Assembly (NCBI RefSeq): GCF_000177675.1
Contig: NZ_ADGX01000026.1
Coordinates: forward strand, 1-64,000
Direction: 5' to 3'
DNA: 64,000 nucleotides
From: Parafrankia sp. EUN1f
Lineage (GTDB): Bacteria; Actinomycetota; Actinomycetes; Frankiales; Frankiaceae
Within the stretch, counting starts at the first letter, position 1; each line of letters begins with the position of its first letter. This document shows positions 35,676-43,064 of this stretch, in pieces. The notes under the pieces were generated by a model. That model saw nothing but the letters and a program-made list of their open reading frames with translations, had not been told where the DNA came from and made no database searches. The position numbers and the translations under genes were made by a program.

Positions 35676-36320
35676 CTACCTGACGGAGTACTCGTCCGCC
35701 GATTCCTGGTGGTCGACGTAGGCGTCGGCGATCAGGTCGAGCTCGTCGAGAGGGTAGTCGAGCTTGCGGCGCATCGTGCGGCGCCCGACGAGCAGCAACT
35801 GAAGCAGGTACTCCGGGACGTCCGCGCGCTGGCACCGCTGGAAGCCCATCGTGTACCAGGTGTGCGCCTCGACGAGCTGACCGTGCTCCGCCAGGGTCTC
35901 GGCTACCGCCGCGTAGACGTCCGGGTCCCTGGGCCGACTCGCCTTGATCTCGGCCAGCAGGGCTGCGGCCTCGGTGCCGCGCTCGAGCCGCTCGGCGGCG
36001 TCGGCGGCGGCGTCATCGGTGTCGGTGTTCCAGCGCAGGAGCGCGTCGTGTAGCCAGACCCTCGGGTCGAACTCCTCCCGCCCGCTGTCGTGTGAAGCGG
36101 CCAGGGCGCCCCGGTAGCAGCGCACGGCCTCGTCCCACCGGCGGGCGAGACCGTACTGGCCGCCGGCGTGGACCAGCAGCGTCGTGGCGCTGATCTCGCC
36201 ATGAAGCGCGGGCTGGCCGGCGAGGTCCTCGAACTCGGCCGCCGCCTGCTCGTGCCGGCCGTCACCCGCGGCACGGATGGTGATGTCGTCGATGTCTTCC
36301 TCGGTGAGCACGCCGGCCAT
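35676..36320 (-). CDS. TPR-like helical protein
   Basis: 214 residues from the ATG at 36320 (GGAG at 5 nt). Repeated helical pairs typical of tetratricopeptide-like proteins: AAGDGRHEQAAAEFEDLAGQPALHGE, LLVHAGGQYGLARRWDEAVRCYRGALAAS, DPDVYAAVAETLAEHGQLVEAHTWYTMGFQRC. The end YPLDELDLIADAYVDHQESADEYSVR is acidic. Probably a protein-interaction module; no enzyme motif. It is bracketed by two inverted copies of a composite repeat of about 135 bp, which may have moved it as a unit. Confidence 0.8.
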   Translation of the reverse strand: MAGVLTEEDIDDITIRAAGDGRHEQAAAEFEDLAGQPALHGEISATTLLVHAGGQYGLARRWDEAVRCYRGALAASHDSGREEFDPRVWLHDALLRWNTDTDDAAADAAERLERGTEAAALLAEIKASRPRDPDVYAAVAETLAEHGQLVEAHTWYTMGFQRCQRADVPEYLLQLLLVGRRTMRRKLDYPLDELDLIADAYVDHQESADEYSVR

Positions 36321-36465
36321 TCTGCTCCGCCGGCCGGATCGTGGAACGTGAAGGCCCCGCCGACCCAGGTGCTTACTCGCCCTCCGGAGCCTTCCGGAGC
36401 CTTCCGGAGCCCCCGGAGCCACCGGGGGCTCCGAACCGTCGCCGGGACTGTCGTTGCTGATGAGT

Positions 36466-36598
36466 ACGAGTTGAGGATTTTGGTTGTTCCGGCGGCTCGT
36501 CGCAGAATCCCGAACTTCGGGCCGCCGTCGCTACCGCTGCTGCTGAGCAAGAAGTGAGGATTTTGGCTGCTGCAACAACCGAAATCCTCACTTCTTGC
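36466..36598. repeat. Composite Family A repeat, right copy (minus orientation)
   Basis: Half palindrome GAGTTGAGGATTTTGGTTGTT, a GC-rich spacer with GCAGAATCCCGAA, then a nearly perfect palindrome GCAAGAAGTGAGGATTTTGG..CCGAAATCCTCACTTCTTGC (36547-36598). Reverse-complemented it aligns with the left copy. In the same 370-bp gap, TTCCGGAGCC tandem units at 36385-36425 are the only other pattern. Confidence 0.85.
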
Positions 36599-36690
36599 GG
36601 ATTGCCCCGCCCGGTTTGTCGCTATTGGTAGAAGTGAAGTGATGGCGTTGTGTCGCGGCGCGAGATCCTCGGTGGGTCGCCAGGCGGGCC

Positions 36691-37056
36691 CTAGTCCGGG
36701 AGGCGGCGCCGGGCGGCGAAACCGAGGTCGGCCCGGTGGTACCAGGCGAGCTCGGGCTCGCCCTCGATCCAGCAGAGGAGCACGCTCTCGCCGTCGAGGA
36801 CAGATGGGAAGTCGATCAGGAGCGGAGCGGCCCCCTTGACCTGGATGCCGTGGGCTGGAAACCAGGCCAGCGCTTCGGACAGCCAGGCCTGCAGGGCCTT
36901 CATCTCGGCGAGGCCACCCTTCGGCGACGACGCGCCTTCGGAGAGGGCCGCGCTGAGCTCCGTGAGATCAGCCCGACGCGCCACGAATTCGGCGGCGCGT
37001 TCGTGGATTTCGGGCATCAGGGCACGGGCCTCGTCAACGGAGAAGATCTGGTCCAC
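36691..37056 (-). CDS. DUF2203 family protein
   Basis: 121 residues, GTG start at 37056. FSVDEARALMPEIHERAAEFVARRADL gives the N-terminal helix, and GIQVKGAAPLLIDFPSVLDGESVLLCWIEGEPELAWYHRADLGFAARRRL the conserved C-terminal part (the xGIxVKxxxxGLxDFPxxxDGxxVxLCW pattern). Function of the family is not established. Stands alone between other minus-strand genes. Confidence 0.9.
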   Translation of the reverse strand: MDQIFSVDEARALMPEIHERAAEFVARRADLTELSAALSEGASSPKGGLAEMKALQAWLSEALAWFPAHGIQVKGAAPLLIDFPSVLDGESVLLCWIEGEPELAWYHRADLGFAARRRLPD

Positions 37057-37246
37057 GTAGCCAAGTCCATCATGTCGCGGCTGGCGCCGAGCCGGTTCGG
37101 GGCACTGACCGGCAGGCGCGTTCGGGGGTTGCGGCCGGTGGCGCCGGCCATAGAGCTTCCCGTGGTTCGCCGCGGCCCACAGTGGTCCGTCGTGGTCCGT
37201 CGTGCCGGCCGTGGCGAAAGGGCCGGAGTCCGCCGATCCGCCGGAA

Positions 37247-38326
37247 TCAGGCGCGGCGCGCCATCTTCAGGGTCTTCTCCAGGTGTTCCCGGTCGGCCTC
37301 GGTGGAGCGGCCGTTCGTGGCCACGGCGGGAATCTGGTGCCCACCGCCGAGCACGAGGTCCGTGGTGTGCCGAAGCCCCATGTCCCGCTGCTCGACGTCG
37401 AGGATCGCCTCCTCGACCCGGTACAGCTTCTCGATTTTCGCCACCTTCGCCTCGACCTGTGCCGCGACGATCCGCAGCCGTCGCTCCGCCTTCGCGAGGC
37501 GCCGCTCCAGCCGCCGGTCGACGAAGTTGGGCATCGGCTCGTCCCGCTCTGTCGGGTCGTGCAGGGACAGCTCGACGACGACCGCCACGAAGGGGATCAG
37601 CGCGGTGAACAGGATCGCGGGCCCGTCGCTGCCGTCGGTCGCCGCGCCCTGGATGCGGACCATGATTCCCGCGATCGACAGCAGCAGGAAGACGATCGAG
37701 GTCAGGGCGAGTGCCAGTGCTGAGGACTGGGTGGTGACGAGCTGCTCGCGGGTCTCGGCATCCACCTTCACGGTGCCGGCGTCCGCGGCCTTGAGCAACT
37801 GGACCTGGGCACGGGCCAGGATCGCGCCCTTGATCGCGTGGGCGAGCACCATGCCGGCGATGAAGACCGCGATTCCCAGGATGCCGCCCAGGAACCAGCT
37901 GACGCCGTAGTCCGCGGCGTCGGTGAGCACGCCGTAGGCCTCGGCGAAGACGAAGAAGTCGAGGGAGGCGAGCACGGTGAGGACCAGGGTCCGGATCAGC
38001 GGGGCGAACGGCATCAGGGGAATGCGCTCCTGGATGCCGACGGTGCGCCAGAGCCGGCCCTGCTCGACCCGGTTCCTGATCAGCTCGGTTCGCCGCTCAC
38101 GGCGTTCCGCCCGCGAGTCGATCTCCATCCGGAGCTCGGCGATCAGTTCCTCAAGGGTTCTCGCGTCCGCGCGGACGGCCGCTCGGACCTCCTGGACCTC
38201 GGCCTCTTCCAGGCTCTTGAGGACCTTCGGTCGCGTCTCGGCCCCCGCCAGCGCGATATCGGCGTCCCCCACCTGCCGGATGAGCTTCTTGGCGAGACGT
38301 CCTGGCCGATTTCCCCTGCGCAGCAC
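37247..38326 (-). CDS. Membrane protein with coiled-coil arms
   Basis: 359 residues; GTG start at 38326 with a weak ribosome site. A charged coiled-coil region (about 30-95, SLEEAEVQEVRAAVRADARTLEELIAEL) precedes three to four TMs: LIRTLVLTVLASLDFFVFAEAY, FLGGILGIAVFIAGMVLAHAI, SALALALTSIVFLLLSIAGIMV and AILFTALIPFVAVVVELSLHD. A second coiled coil (RRLERRLAKAERRLRIVAAQVEAKVAKIEKLYRVEEA) follows. Both ends should be in the cytosol. It is last in a row of envelope genes. I do not recognise the family. Confidence 0.8.
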   Translation of the reverse strand: MLRRGNRPGRLAKKLIRQVGDADIALAGAETRPKVLKSLEEAEVQEVRAAVRADARTLEELIAELRMEIDSRAERRERRTELIRNRVEQGRLWRTVGIQERIPLMPFAPLIRTLVLTVLASLDFFVFAEAYGVLTDAADYGVSWFLGGILGIAVFIAGMVLAHAIKGAILARAQVQLLKAADAGTVKVDAETREQLVTTQSSALALALTSIVFLLLSIAGIMVRIQGAATDGSDGPAILFTALIPFVAVVVELSLHDPTERDEPMPNFVDRRLERRLAKAERRLRIVAAQVEAKVAKIEKLYRVEEAILDVEQRDMGLRHTTDLVLGGGHQIPAVATNGRSTEADREHLEKTLKMARRA

Positions 38327-38450
38327 CTGAGGGTCTCTCTTTCCGTGTCTTCGTGCGGACGGCCTCGGTGGGCTGGACGGCCTCCCAGATCCGGTCGGCC
38401 GCAGAAATCAGAAAAGAAATCAGAAATCAGACGGAGAAGGCTCGGTGAGC

Positions 38451-38510
38451 CTTTTTCGTCTCACGGTCCACGGTCAGGCGCGCGGCAAGTCCGAGCCGAC
38501 AACGAAAAAG
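38451..38510. other. Family B conserved hairpin, copy 2
   Basis: 60 nt aligned without gaps to copy 1. Outer stem here is CTTTTTCGT / ACGAAAAAG, two base-pair changes that keep pairing (C-G to T-A, A-T to G-C). Interior TCACGGT.CA.GGTCAG and GTCCGAGCCGAC are conserved. It begins 2 nt after the stop of the minus-strand gene at 38513, so on that strand it could be a terminator. Confidence 0.7.
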
Positions 38511-38512
38511 AC

Positions 38513-38998
38513 TCAGTCGATGGGGCGGGCAAAGGTCCCTCCCACGAAGCAGAGCATGGCGCAGACGATGCCGAGGACGGAGGCGACCATGGCCTCTCGG
38601 GCGCCCTCCGTCTCGTCGCCGGCGAAAATCATCGTCAGTACCAGCGTGCCCACCCCGACGACGGCGCCGATGGCGCCGAGCATGAAGCGGCGGGCGATGG
38701 TCTCCCGGGGCGGCAGGGTGGAGAGCGCGTCAATGGGCGCGATCCGCCCGGCGCGGGCCCGGTTGCCGACCCGGCGGCGGATGTCGCGCAGGCGGAAGGT
38801 GTTGCCGGCGATGAAGAAGCTCACCGCGGTGACAATCATCGAGCCGGTCACGGAGACCCGGGCGAACGGCGACGACAGCGTCACCCAGACCCAGACCTCC
38901 AGGACCGCGAGCAGGACGACGCAGGTCAGGATGACCACGGTCGACCGCATCAGGGCCGGGCTGAAGTGCTGTTCCTCGGGCTCGAACAGGACGCCCAT
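38513..38998 (-). CDS. Four-TM membrane protein, unrecognised
   Basis: 161 residues from the ATG at 38998, which has GAGGAGG at 7 nt. TMs: STVVILTCVVLLAVLEVWVWVTL, VTGSMIVTAVSFFIAGNTF, FMLGAIGAVVGVGTLVLTMIF and MVASVLGIVCAMLCFVGGTF. A cytosolic basic loop (RLRDIRRRVGNRARAGR) lies in the middle. The open frame continues upstream to 39349 and would add 117 low-complexity residues that overlap the lipoprotein gene; I prefer the short form. Likely works with the neighbouring envelope genes. Confidence 0.75.
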   Translation of the reverse strand: MGVLFEPEEQHFSPALMRSTVVILTCVVLLAVLEVWVWVTLSSPFARVSVTGSMIVTAVSFFIAGNTFRLRDIRRRVGNRARAGRIAPIDALSTLPPRETIARRFMLGAIGAVVGVGTLVLTMIFAGDETEGAREAMVASVLGIVCAMLCFVGGTFARPID

Positions 38999-39311
38999 CG
39001 GTCGCCTCCTCGCGGTGGTGGCTGTTCCGGCTGTGGGAGCGACGGTGGACGTGTTTCCTGCGTTTGCTGCGTTTGCTGCATTTCCGGCCGTGGTTCCGGT
39101 TCCAGGGGCGGCGGCGCGGGAGGACCTGATACCGGCGGTGAACGCGGCGCCGGCCGGGAGCGGTCCGGTGGTGGTTCCGGCGACGAACGCGGCGCCGGCC
39201 GGAAGCGGCCCTGTGGAGGCGATCCCTGTGGAGGCGATCCCTGTGGAGAAGGCGACTCCGCCCGGCACGGCTGCGCCCGTCCGCGCGGCGGGGCCGGTGG
39301 CCGGCCCGGTG
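38999..39311. other. 313-bp spacer with low-complexity open frame
   Basis: In the frame of the downstream membrane protein this would read Ala/Gly/Thr-rich repeats (TGPLPAGAAF twice, TGIAS twice, from GTGGAGGCGATCCCT tandem DNA repeats near 39212-39248). It may be a real N-terminal extension, but a strong ribosome site at 38998 argues against it. Nothing else is seen. Confidence 0.4.
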
Positions 39312-40163
39312 TCAGCCGCAGTCACTGCTGATCCGTCGGCACAGCTCACCCTTGAGATAGCGGGCGATGTCCTGTTGTGGTTTGGTCGCGGGGCCGGCGT
39401 TCACCCCGATGAAGCGGACCTTGCCATCGGTGATGGGGGTCAGCTGCTGGGCCTCGGGGGAGAAACAGCGCCGCACCATCGCCTCCGCGATCTGCACCGA
39501 CGCCTTCTTGCCGTCGACGTTGAGGCAGTCGGAGGCCTCGCCGGAGCCCAGCAGGTCGGTCCAGACCACGACGGTCACCGCGCCGATCCGGGCGCCCGGT
39601 GCGGCGCGCAGCGTGGCGATCTCGTCGTTCGTCCCGGACAGCAGCTTGGTGACGCTGCCGGTGGGGCTGACCTGTTCGCTCTGGACGATGTGGTCGACCT
39701 CCTCGGTGAGGGCGTCCACCGCGGCGTTGCGGTCCTTCTCCTCCCGGGTGTCGTTGTTTCGGTCGATCTTGAACAGTGCTCCGCCGTCGAGGCAGTCCGA
39801 GCTGGTCAGGCCCGCGTTTCCGCCGCCGCTGGCGAGGAGGCGGATGTACTGGCCCTCCCGCAGCGCCCCCTCGAAGTAGGGGCGCAGGTTCTCGGAGATC
39901 CGGGACGCGCTCTCCGTCGAGTTGTCCGAGATATCCAGATAGATCAGCAGCAGCGGGGCGTCGCTCTTGGGCGGGTCGTCCTGGTAGCTGGTGCAGTCGA
40001 TGGGGCCGTCGGCCTTCTTGCCGAGCATCGTGTCCATCGTCTGGCAGCCGGCCAGCGCGGGCGCGACGAGCAGCACCGCGGCGAGCAGGCTGGTCGCCCG
40101 CAGCCGGGACGAGCCCCGCAGCCGGGACGAGCCCCGCAGCCGGGAGAAGCGCAGGCGGGTCAT
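39312..40163 (-). CDS. Lipoprotein with VWA-like domain
   Basis: 283 residues from the ATG at 40163 (GAGG at about 8 nt); a GTG at 40172 overlaps the upstream stop. The signal region has a repeat SRLRGSSRLRGSSRLR (from GAGCCCCGCAGCCGGGAC DNA repeats), then TSLLAAVLLVAPALAGC with lipobox LAGC. The mature part, APLLLIYLDISDNSTESASRISENLRPYFEGAL...IRLLASGGG and VTVVVWTDLLGSG, has the strand-helix order of a VWA or TerD-like fold with a DxSxxS variant of the metal motif. Extracytoplasmic, lipid anchored. Coupled to the OmpA-like gene. Confidence 0.8.
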   Translation of the reverse strand: MTRLRFSRLRGSSRLRGSSRLRATSLLAAVLLVAPALAGCQTMDTMLGKKADGPIDCTSYQDDPPKSDAPLLLIYLDISDNSTESASRISENLRPYFEGALREGQYIRLLASGGGNAGLTSSDCLDGGALFKIDRNNDTREEKDRNAAVDALTEEVDHIVQSEQVSPTGSVTKLLSGTNDEIATLRAAPGARIGAVTVVVWTDLLGSGEASDCLNVDGKKASVQIAEAMVRRCFSPEAQQLTPITDGKVRFIGVNAGPATKPQQDIARYLKGELCRRISSDCG

Positions 40164-40168
40164 CCCGG

Positions 40169-40729
40169 TCACCTCAGCACGATCTCGACCCGGCGCCGGC
40201 TGGCGTCGGCAACGTTGTCGGCGGCGCCCGCCTCGCCCTTGGCGACGACCTCGAGCATGGCCGCGGGGATGTCCTGACTCGTGAGGTAGGTCTGGACGGC
40301 GACCGCGCGCTCCCGGGAGAGCTCCAGGTTGTGCTCTGTGGAGCCGAGGCCGTCGCTGTAGCCGACGACCTGGACCTTCCCGTCGTGCTCGCGGATCTGG
40401 GGCACGATGCCGGCGAGCGCCGTGGCCGCCTCGGGGCGCAGGACGTCGCTGTCGGCGTCGAAGAGGTAGTCGGCGCTGACCGTCGAGACCCGGCTTCCGT
40501 CGGCCTGGGTGATGAAGCTGCTCAGCGGCGGGAGCGGGTCCGCGGACACCGTCGGCGGCACTCTGGTGGCATGCGGGGCGGGGGTGAAGGTGGACGCGGC
40601 GGCGTCGTTGGAGCAAGCTGCGGTCAGCCCGAGCAGAGCAGCCAGCGCGAACGGTGCGCATACCGCGAGCCCGGGTAGCCGGCGTCCTGCGGACGCGGCG
40701 CGTCCGGCGGTGCGAAGCGCGAGATACAC
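40169..40729 (-). CDS. OmpA/MotB-domain lipoprotein
   Basis: 186 residues, GTG at 40729. Signal peptide ending LAALLGLTAAC (lipobox TAAC). After a Pro-rich linker comes an OmpA C-terminal domain: LFDADSDVLRPEAATALAGIVPQIREHDGKVQVVGYSDGLGSTEHNLELSRERAVAVQTYLTSQDIPAAMLEVVAKGEAG....ASRRRVEIVL. Such domains bind peptidoglycan; the paired D and R (GYSDG...LSRERA) are present. It heads the minus-strand set of envelope genes and would fix the complex to the cell wall. Confidence 0.92.
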   Translation of the reverse strand: MYLALRTAGRAASAGRRLPGLAVCAPFALAALLGLTAACSNDAAASTFTPAPHATRVPPTVSADPLPPLSSFITQADGSRVSTVSADYLFDADSDVLRPEAATALAGIVPQIREHDGKVQVVGYSDGLGSTEHNLELSRERAVAVQTYLTSQDIPAAMLEVVAKGEAGAADNVADASRRRVEIVLR

Positions 40730-41084
40730 GGTCGGCCCCCAACAGCGAGTGCGGCGCCAACCATAACCGTGTCGATTAGCGCCGCTTCACCCAGGCTTGG
40801 GTGTTGTGTCAACAGTGGGGTGAGACCGTTTTGTGTTGACTTCATGGGAACGTGGTGGGGCTAATCGAAGGCCGGTGCCACCGGGTGCTGAGGTGGGCTC
40901 GAGAAAGTTGAGCTTTCCGGTTCGTGGTGTTCTGTCATGCTTTGGGCCACTCGGGCGCTCGGCGACGTGACACCCGGTCATGCTGGCGCGGAACATGCCC
41001 CGGAGCCGGCGAGGTGGGCACCTCACCGGCTCCGGGGCCGTGCGATGTCGGGACCAGCGACGTAAGGGTCAGCGACGTCAGGGA
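40730..41084. other. 355-bp intergenic region
   Basis: Promoter side of the OmpA-like operon. Three CAGCGACGT repeats at about 41050-41092 lie after the J-domain gene, in a stretch that can fold through CCGGAGCC/GGCTCCGG (41 kb), a possible terminator. No gene seen. Confidence 0.45.
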
Positions 41085-41984
41085 TCAGCGACGTCGAGAC
41101 GTGTTGACCGCGAAGACCGCCAACGGCGGAATGATCATCGCGGCCGCGGTCATGCCCAGCGCCACCGGAATGGAGTAGAGCCGGACAACCGCGCCGGCCA
41201 GCACGAACAGGGTCAGGCACAGTGCCATCGAGATCAGGTACCGGTGCCGTGCCCGCCGGCTCGGGCTCCAGGCCGTCGCGTCGTCGTCCGACCAGGCGGC
41301 CCAGATGTCGGGCTGGTCCGACTGCCAGACCGTGCTGTCCGCCGACTGCGCGCGTCGGCGCGAGCGTCGCCGCCCGCTGGTGGCGCTCCGGTGCCCGGGC
41401 TCGTCCAGGTTCTCCTGGCCGCCCAGGGAGCCGTCGGCGCCGCCGAAGGGCCCTGAGTCGGCCCTGAGTGGCCCTGAGCTCGTCCCGAACAGCCCGGAGC
41501 CTGCCCCTGCGGCACCTGTGGCTCCGGCCCAGGCGTCGGGCGAACCCGCACCCGGCGCCGGTGCGCCCGATCCGCCGGCCTGGGCCTGGCCCGGGGCCGT
41601 GGCATCCGGCCGGCCCGAGCGCCCGGACGGATCCGGTGCTGCCGAGCCCGCCCGACCGCCGGAGCCGGTCCGTCCGCCGGGCGTGCCCCGTCCCTGCGGC
41701 GAACGGTTGCCACCGGAACGGCCCGGCTCGTCATAGGCGTCGAGCAGGTGGGCGAGCCACAGATCATGGGCACGCCGCATGCCGGGATCGGAAAGCACCC
41801 GGTATGCCGCGTTTACCCGAAGGAATGCACGTTGGGATCCGCCGGCATCCGGATGAGCGCGTTTCACCACGCGGCGATAGGCAGCGTGGACTTCCTCGTC
41901 CGAAGCCGTTGGTGCGATCCCGAGCACCTCGTACATCGAGGCCCGCAAGTACTGGGCCGACTGGCTTTTTGGCGTATCACGCAT
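41085..41984 (-). CDS. J-domain (DnaJ-like) membrane protein
   Basis: 299 residues from the ATG at 41984, which has GGAGGTGAT at 4-7 nt, nearly a perfect anti-16S match. J domain at about 14-78: MYEVLGIAPTASDEEVHAAYRRVVKRAHPDAGGSQRAFLRVNAAYRVLSDPGMRRAHD, with the HPD loop intact. A long Gly/Pro/Ala/Ser linker (about 90-225) leads to two C-terminal TMs (YLISMALCLTLFVLAGAVVRL and ALGMTAAAMIIPPLAVFAV). It could recruit an Hsp70 to the membrane; the Hsp70-like protein at 14.9-17.2 kb or cellular DnaK are candidates. Confidence 0.9.
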   Translation of the reverse strand: MRDTPKSQSAQYLRASMYEVLGIAPTASDEEVHAAYRRVVKRAHPDAGGSQRAFLRVNAAYRVLSDPGMRRAHDLWLAHLLDAYDEPGRSGGNRSPQGRGTPGGRTGSGGRAGSAAPDPSGRSGRPDATAPGQAQAGGSGAPAPGAGSPDAWAGATGAAGAGSGLFGTSSGPLRADSGPFGGADGSLGGQENLDEPGHRSATSGRRRSRRRAQSADSTVWQSDQPDIWAAWSDDDATAWSPSRRARHRYLISMALCLTLFVLAGAVVRLYSIPVALGMTAAAMIIPPLAVFAVNTSRRR

Positions 41985-42116
41985 GGCGATCACCTCCCGG
42001 CGCCCGTGCATTGGGGCGTCGCGTCGACCTGAACCCCACCGTAGGCCGGATCTCGCGGATCGGCCCGTTCCAGTCGCGGTGAGCGACGCCACGGATAGCC
42101 CGAAGGTCGGTCGCCG

Positions 42117-42926
42117 TCAGTGCGGCTTGGCCGTGACGAAGATCGATGTGGAGGGAACGAACTGCCCTCGAAGGGGGCCCCACTGGCCCCAGACCTGGTC
42201 GTGCCCCTCAGGCCATTCCGGCTCGATGACGTCGACTAGTACCAGGCCAGCGGCAACGATCTCCCGGATCCGGTCGCCCATCGTCCGGTGTGCCTCTATA
42301 TAGAGCGGTTCACCTGCGGCGGAATGCTCCGTATACGCGCGACGATCGAAGTAACTGTGGAAGACGACTAGCCCGTTGGCGTCGGGGGCATCCGGCAGAC
42401 ACCACACGAAGGGGTGGGTGGTGGAGAAGATCCACCGGCCTCCCGGCCGCAACACCCGGGCGGCCTCCCGCATCAGGGCGAGGCTGTCGGCGACGAACGG
42501 GACGGCACCGAACGCCGAACAGGCGATGTCGATGCTCTCCGAGCGGACCGGGAGAGTGATCGCATCCGCCTGGACGAGCGGAACCGGCACTCCGGTGTCT
42601 TCGTTCAGCCGGCGCGCCTGGGCCAGCTGGCCGGCTGAGAGGTCGGTGGCGATCACCTTCGCGCCCTGGGTGGCCAGCCACCGCGCGCACTGGGCCGCGC
42701 CGCAGCCGATCTCCAGCACGACCCGCCCGGAGACGTCGCCCAGCAGCCGTACGTCGGACTCGCGAAGTCCCTCCGGGCACCAGCAGAAGTCGACGTCGCC
42801 GAGGAACTCGCCGTGCTCGGCGTAGTAGGCGGGGGCCTCGTTGTCCCAGTAGTGCCGGCTCGCGGCCCTGGCGTCGTCCGAGTCCATCTCGGTGTAGCCG
42901 TAGGAGGGATCGGTCGGAATGGTCAC
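42117..42926 (-). CDS. Class I SAM-dependent methyltransferase
   Basis: 269 residues from the GTG at 42926; the longer open frame would add repeats encoded by the tandem DNA at 42947-43030. SAM motif I VVLEIGCGAAQCARWLATQGAKVIATDLSAGQLAQARR, motif II IDIACSAFGAVPFV, and RVLRPGGRWIFSTTHPF are present. An extra N-terminal WDNEAPAYYAEHGEFLGDVDFCWCPEGLRESD is shared by a group of actinobacterial methyltransferases of unknown substrate. Cytosolic. Confidence 0.93.
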   Translation of the reverse strand: MTIPTDPSYGYTEMDSDDARAASRHYWDNEAPAYYAEHGEFLGDVDFCWCPEGLRESDVRLLGDVSGRVVLEIGCGAAQCARWLATQGAKVIATDLSAGQLAQARRLNEDTGVPVPLVQADAITLPVRSESIDIACSAFGAVPFVADSLALMREAARVLRPGGRWIFSTTHPFVWCLPDAPDANGLVVFHSYFDRRAYTEHSAAGEPLYIEAHRTMGDRIREIVAAGLVLVDVIEPEWPEGHDQVWGQWGPLRGQFVPSTSIFVTAKPH

Positions 42927-42946
42927 GGCGGCAATGCTCGCACCAC

Positions 42947-43030
42947 CCGGCCGGAGCAGCTCCACCGCCGGCCGGAGCAGCTCCGCCGCCGGCCGGAGCA
43001 GCTCCACCGCGGGCCGGAACAGGGCCGCCG
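42947..43030. repeat. 21-bp tandem repeat
   Basis: CCGGCCGGAGCAGCTCCACCG about four times between the methyltransferase and kinase genes, the last copy diverged. AGCAGCT/GGAGCAGCTCC within each unit is a small palindrome. Confidence 0.75.
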
Positions 43031-43064
43031 CCGGCCGCCAACTGCGGGTAGCCGCCGGCTGCGG

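Noticed and set aside
39349-40760. Longer start for the lipoprotein gene up to 40760
   Set aside because: The first 200 residues would be antisense-like Arg-rich sequence in the frame of the OmpA gene; the lipobox signal begins at 40163.
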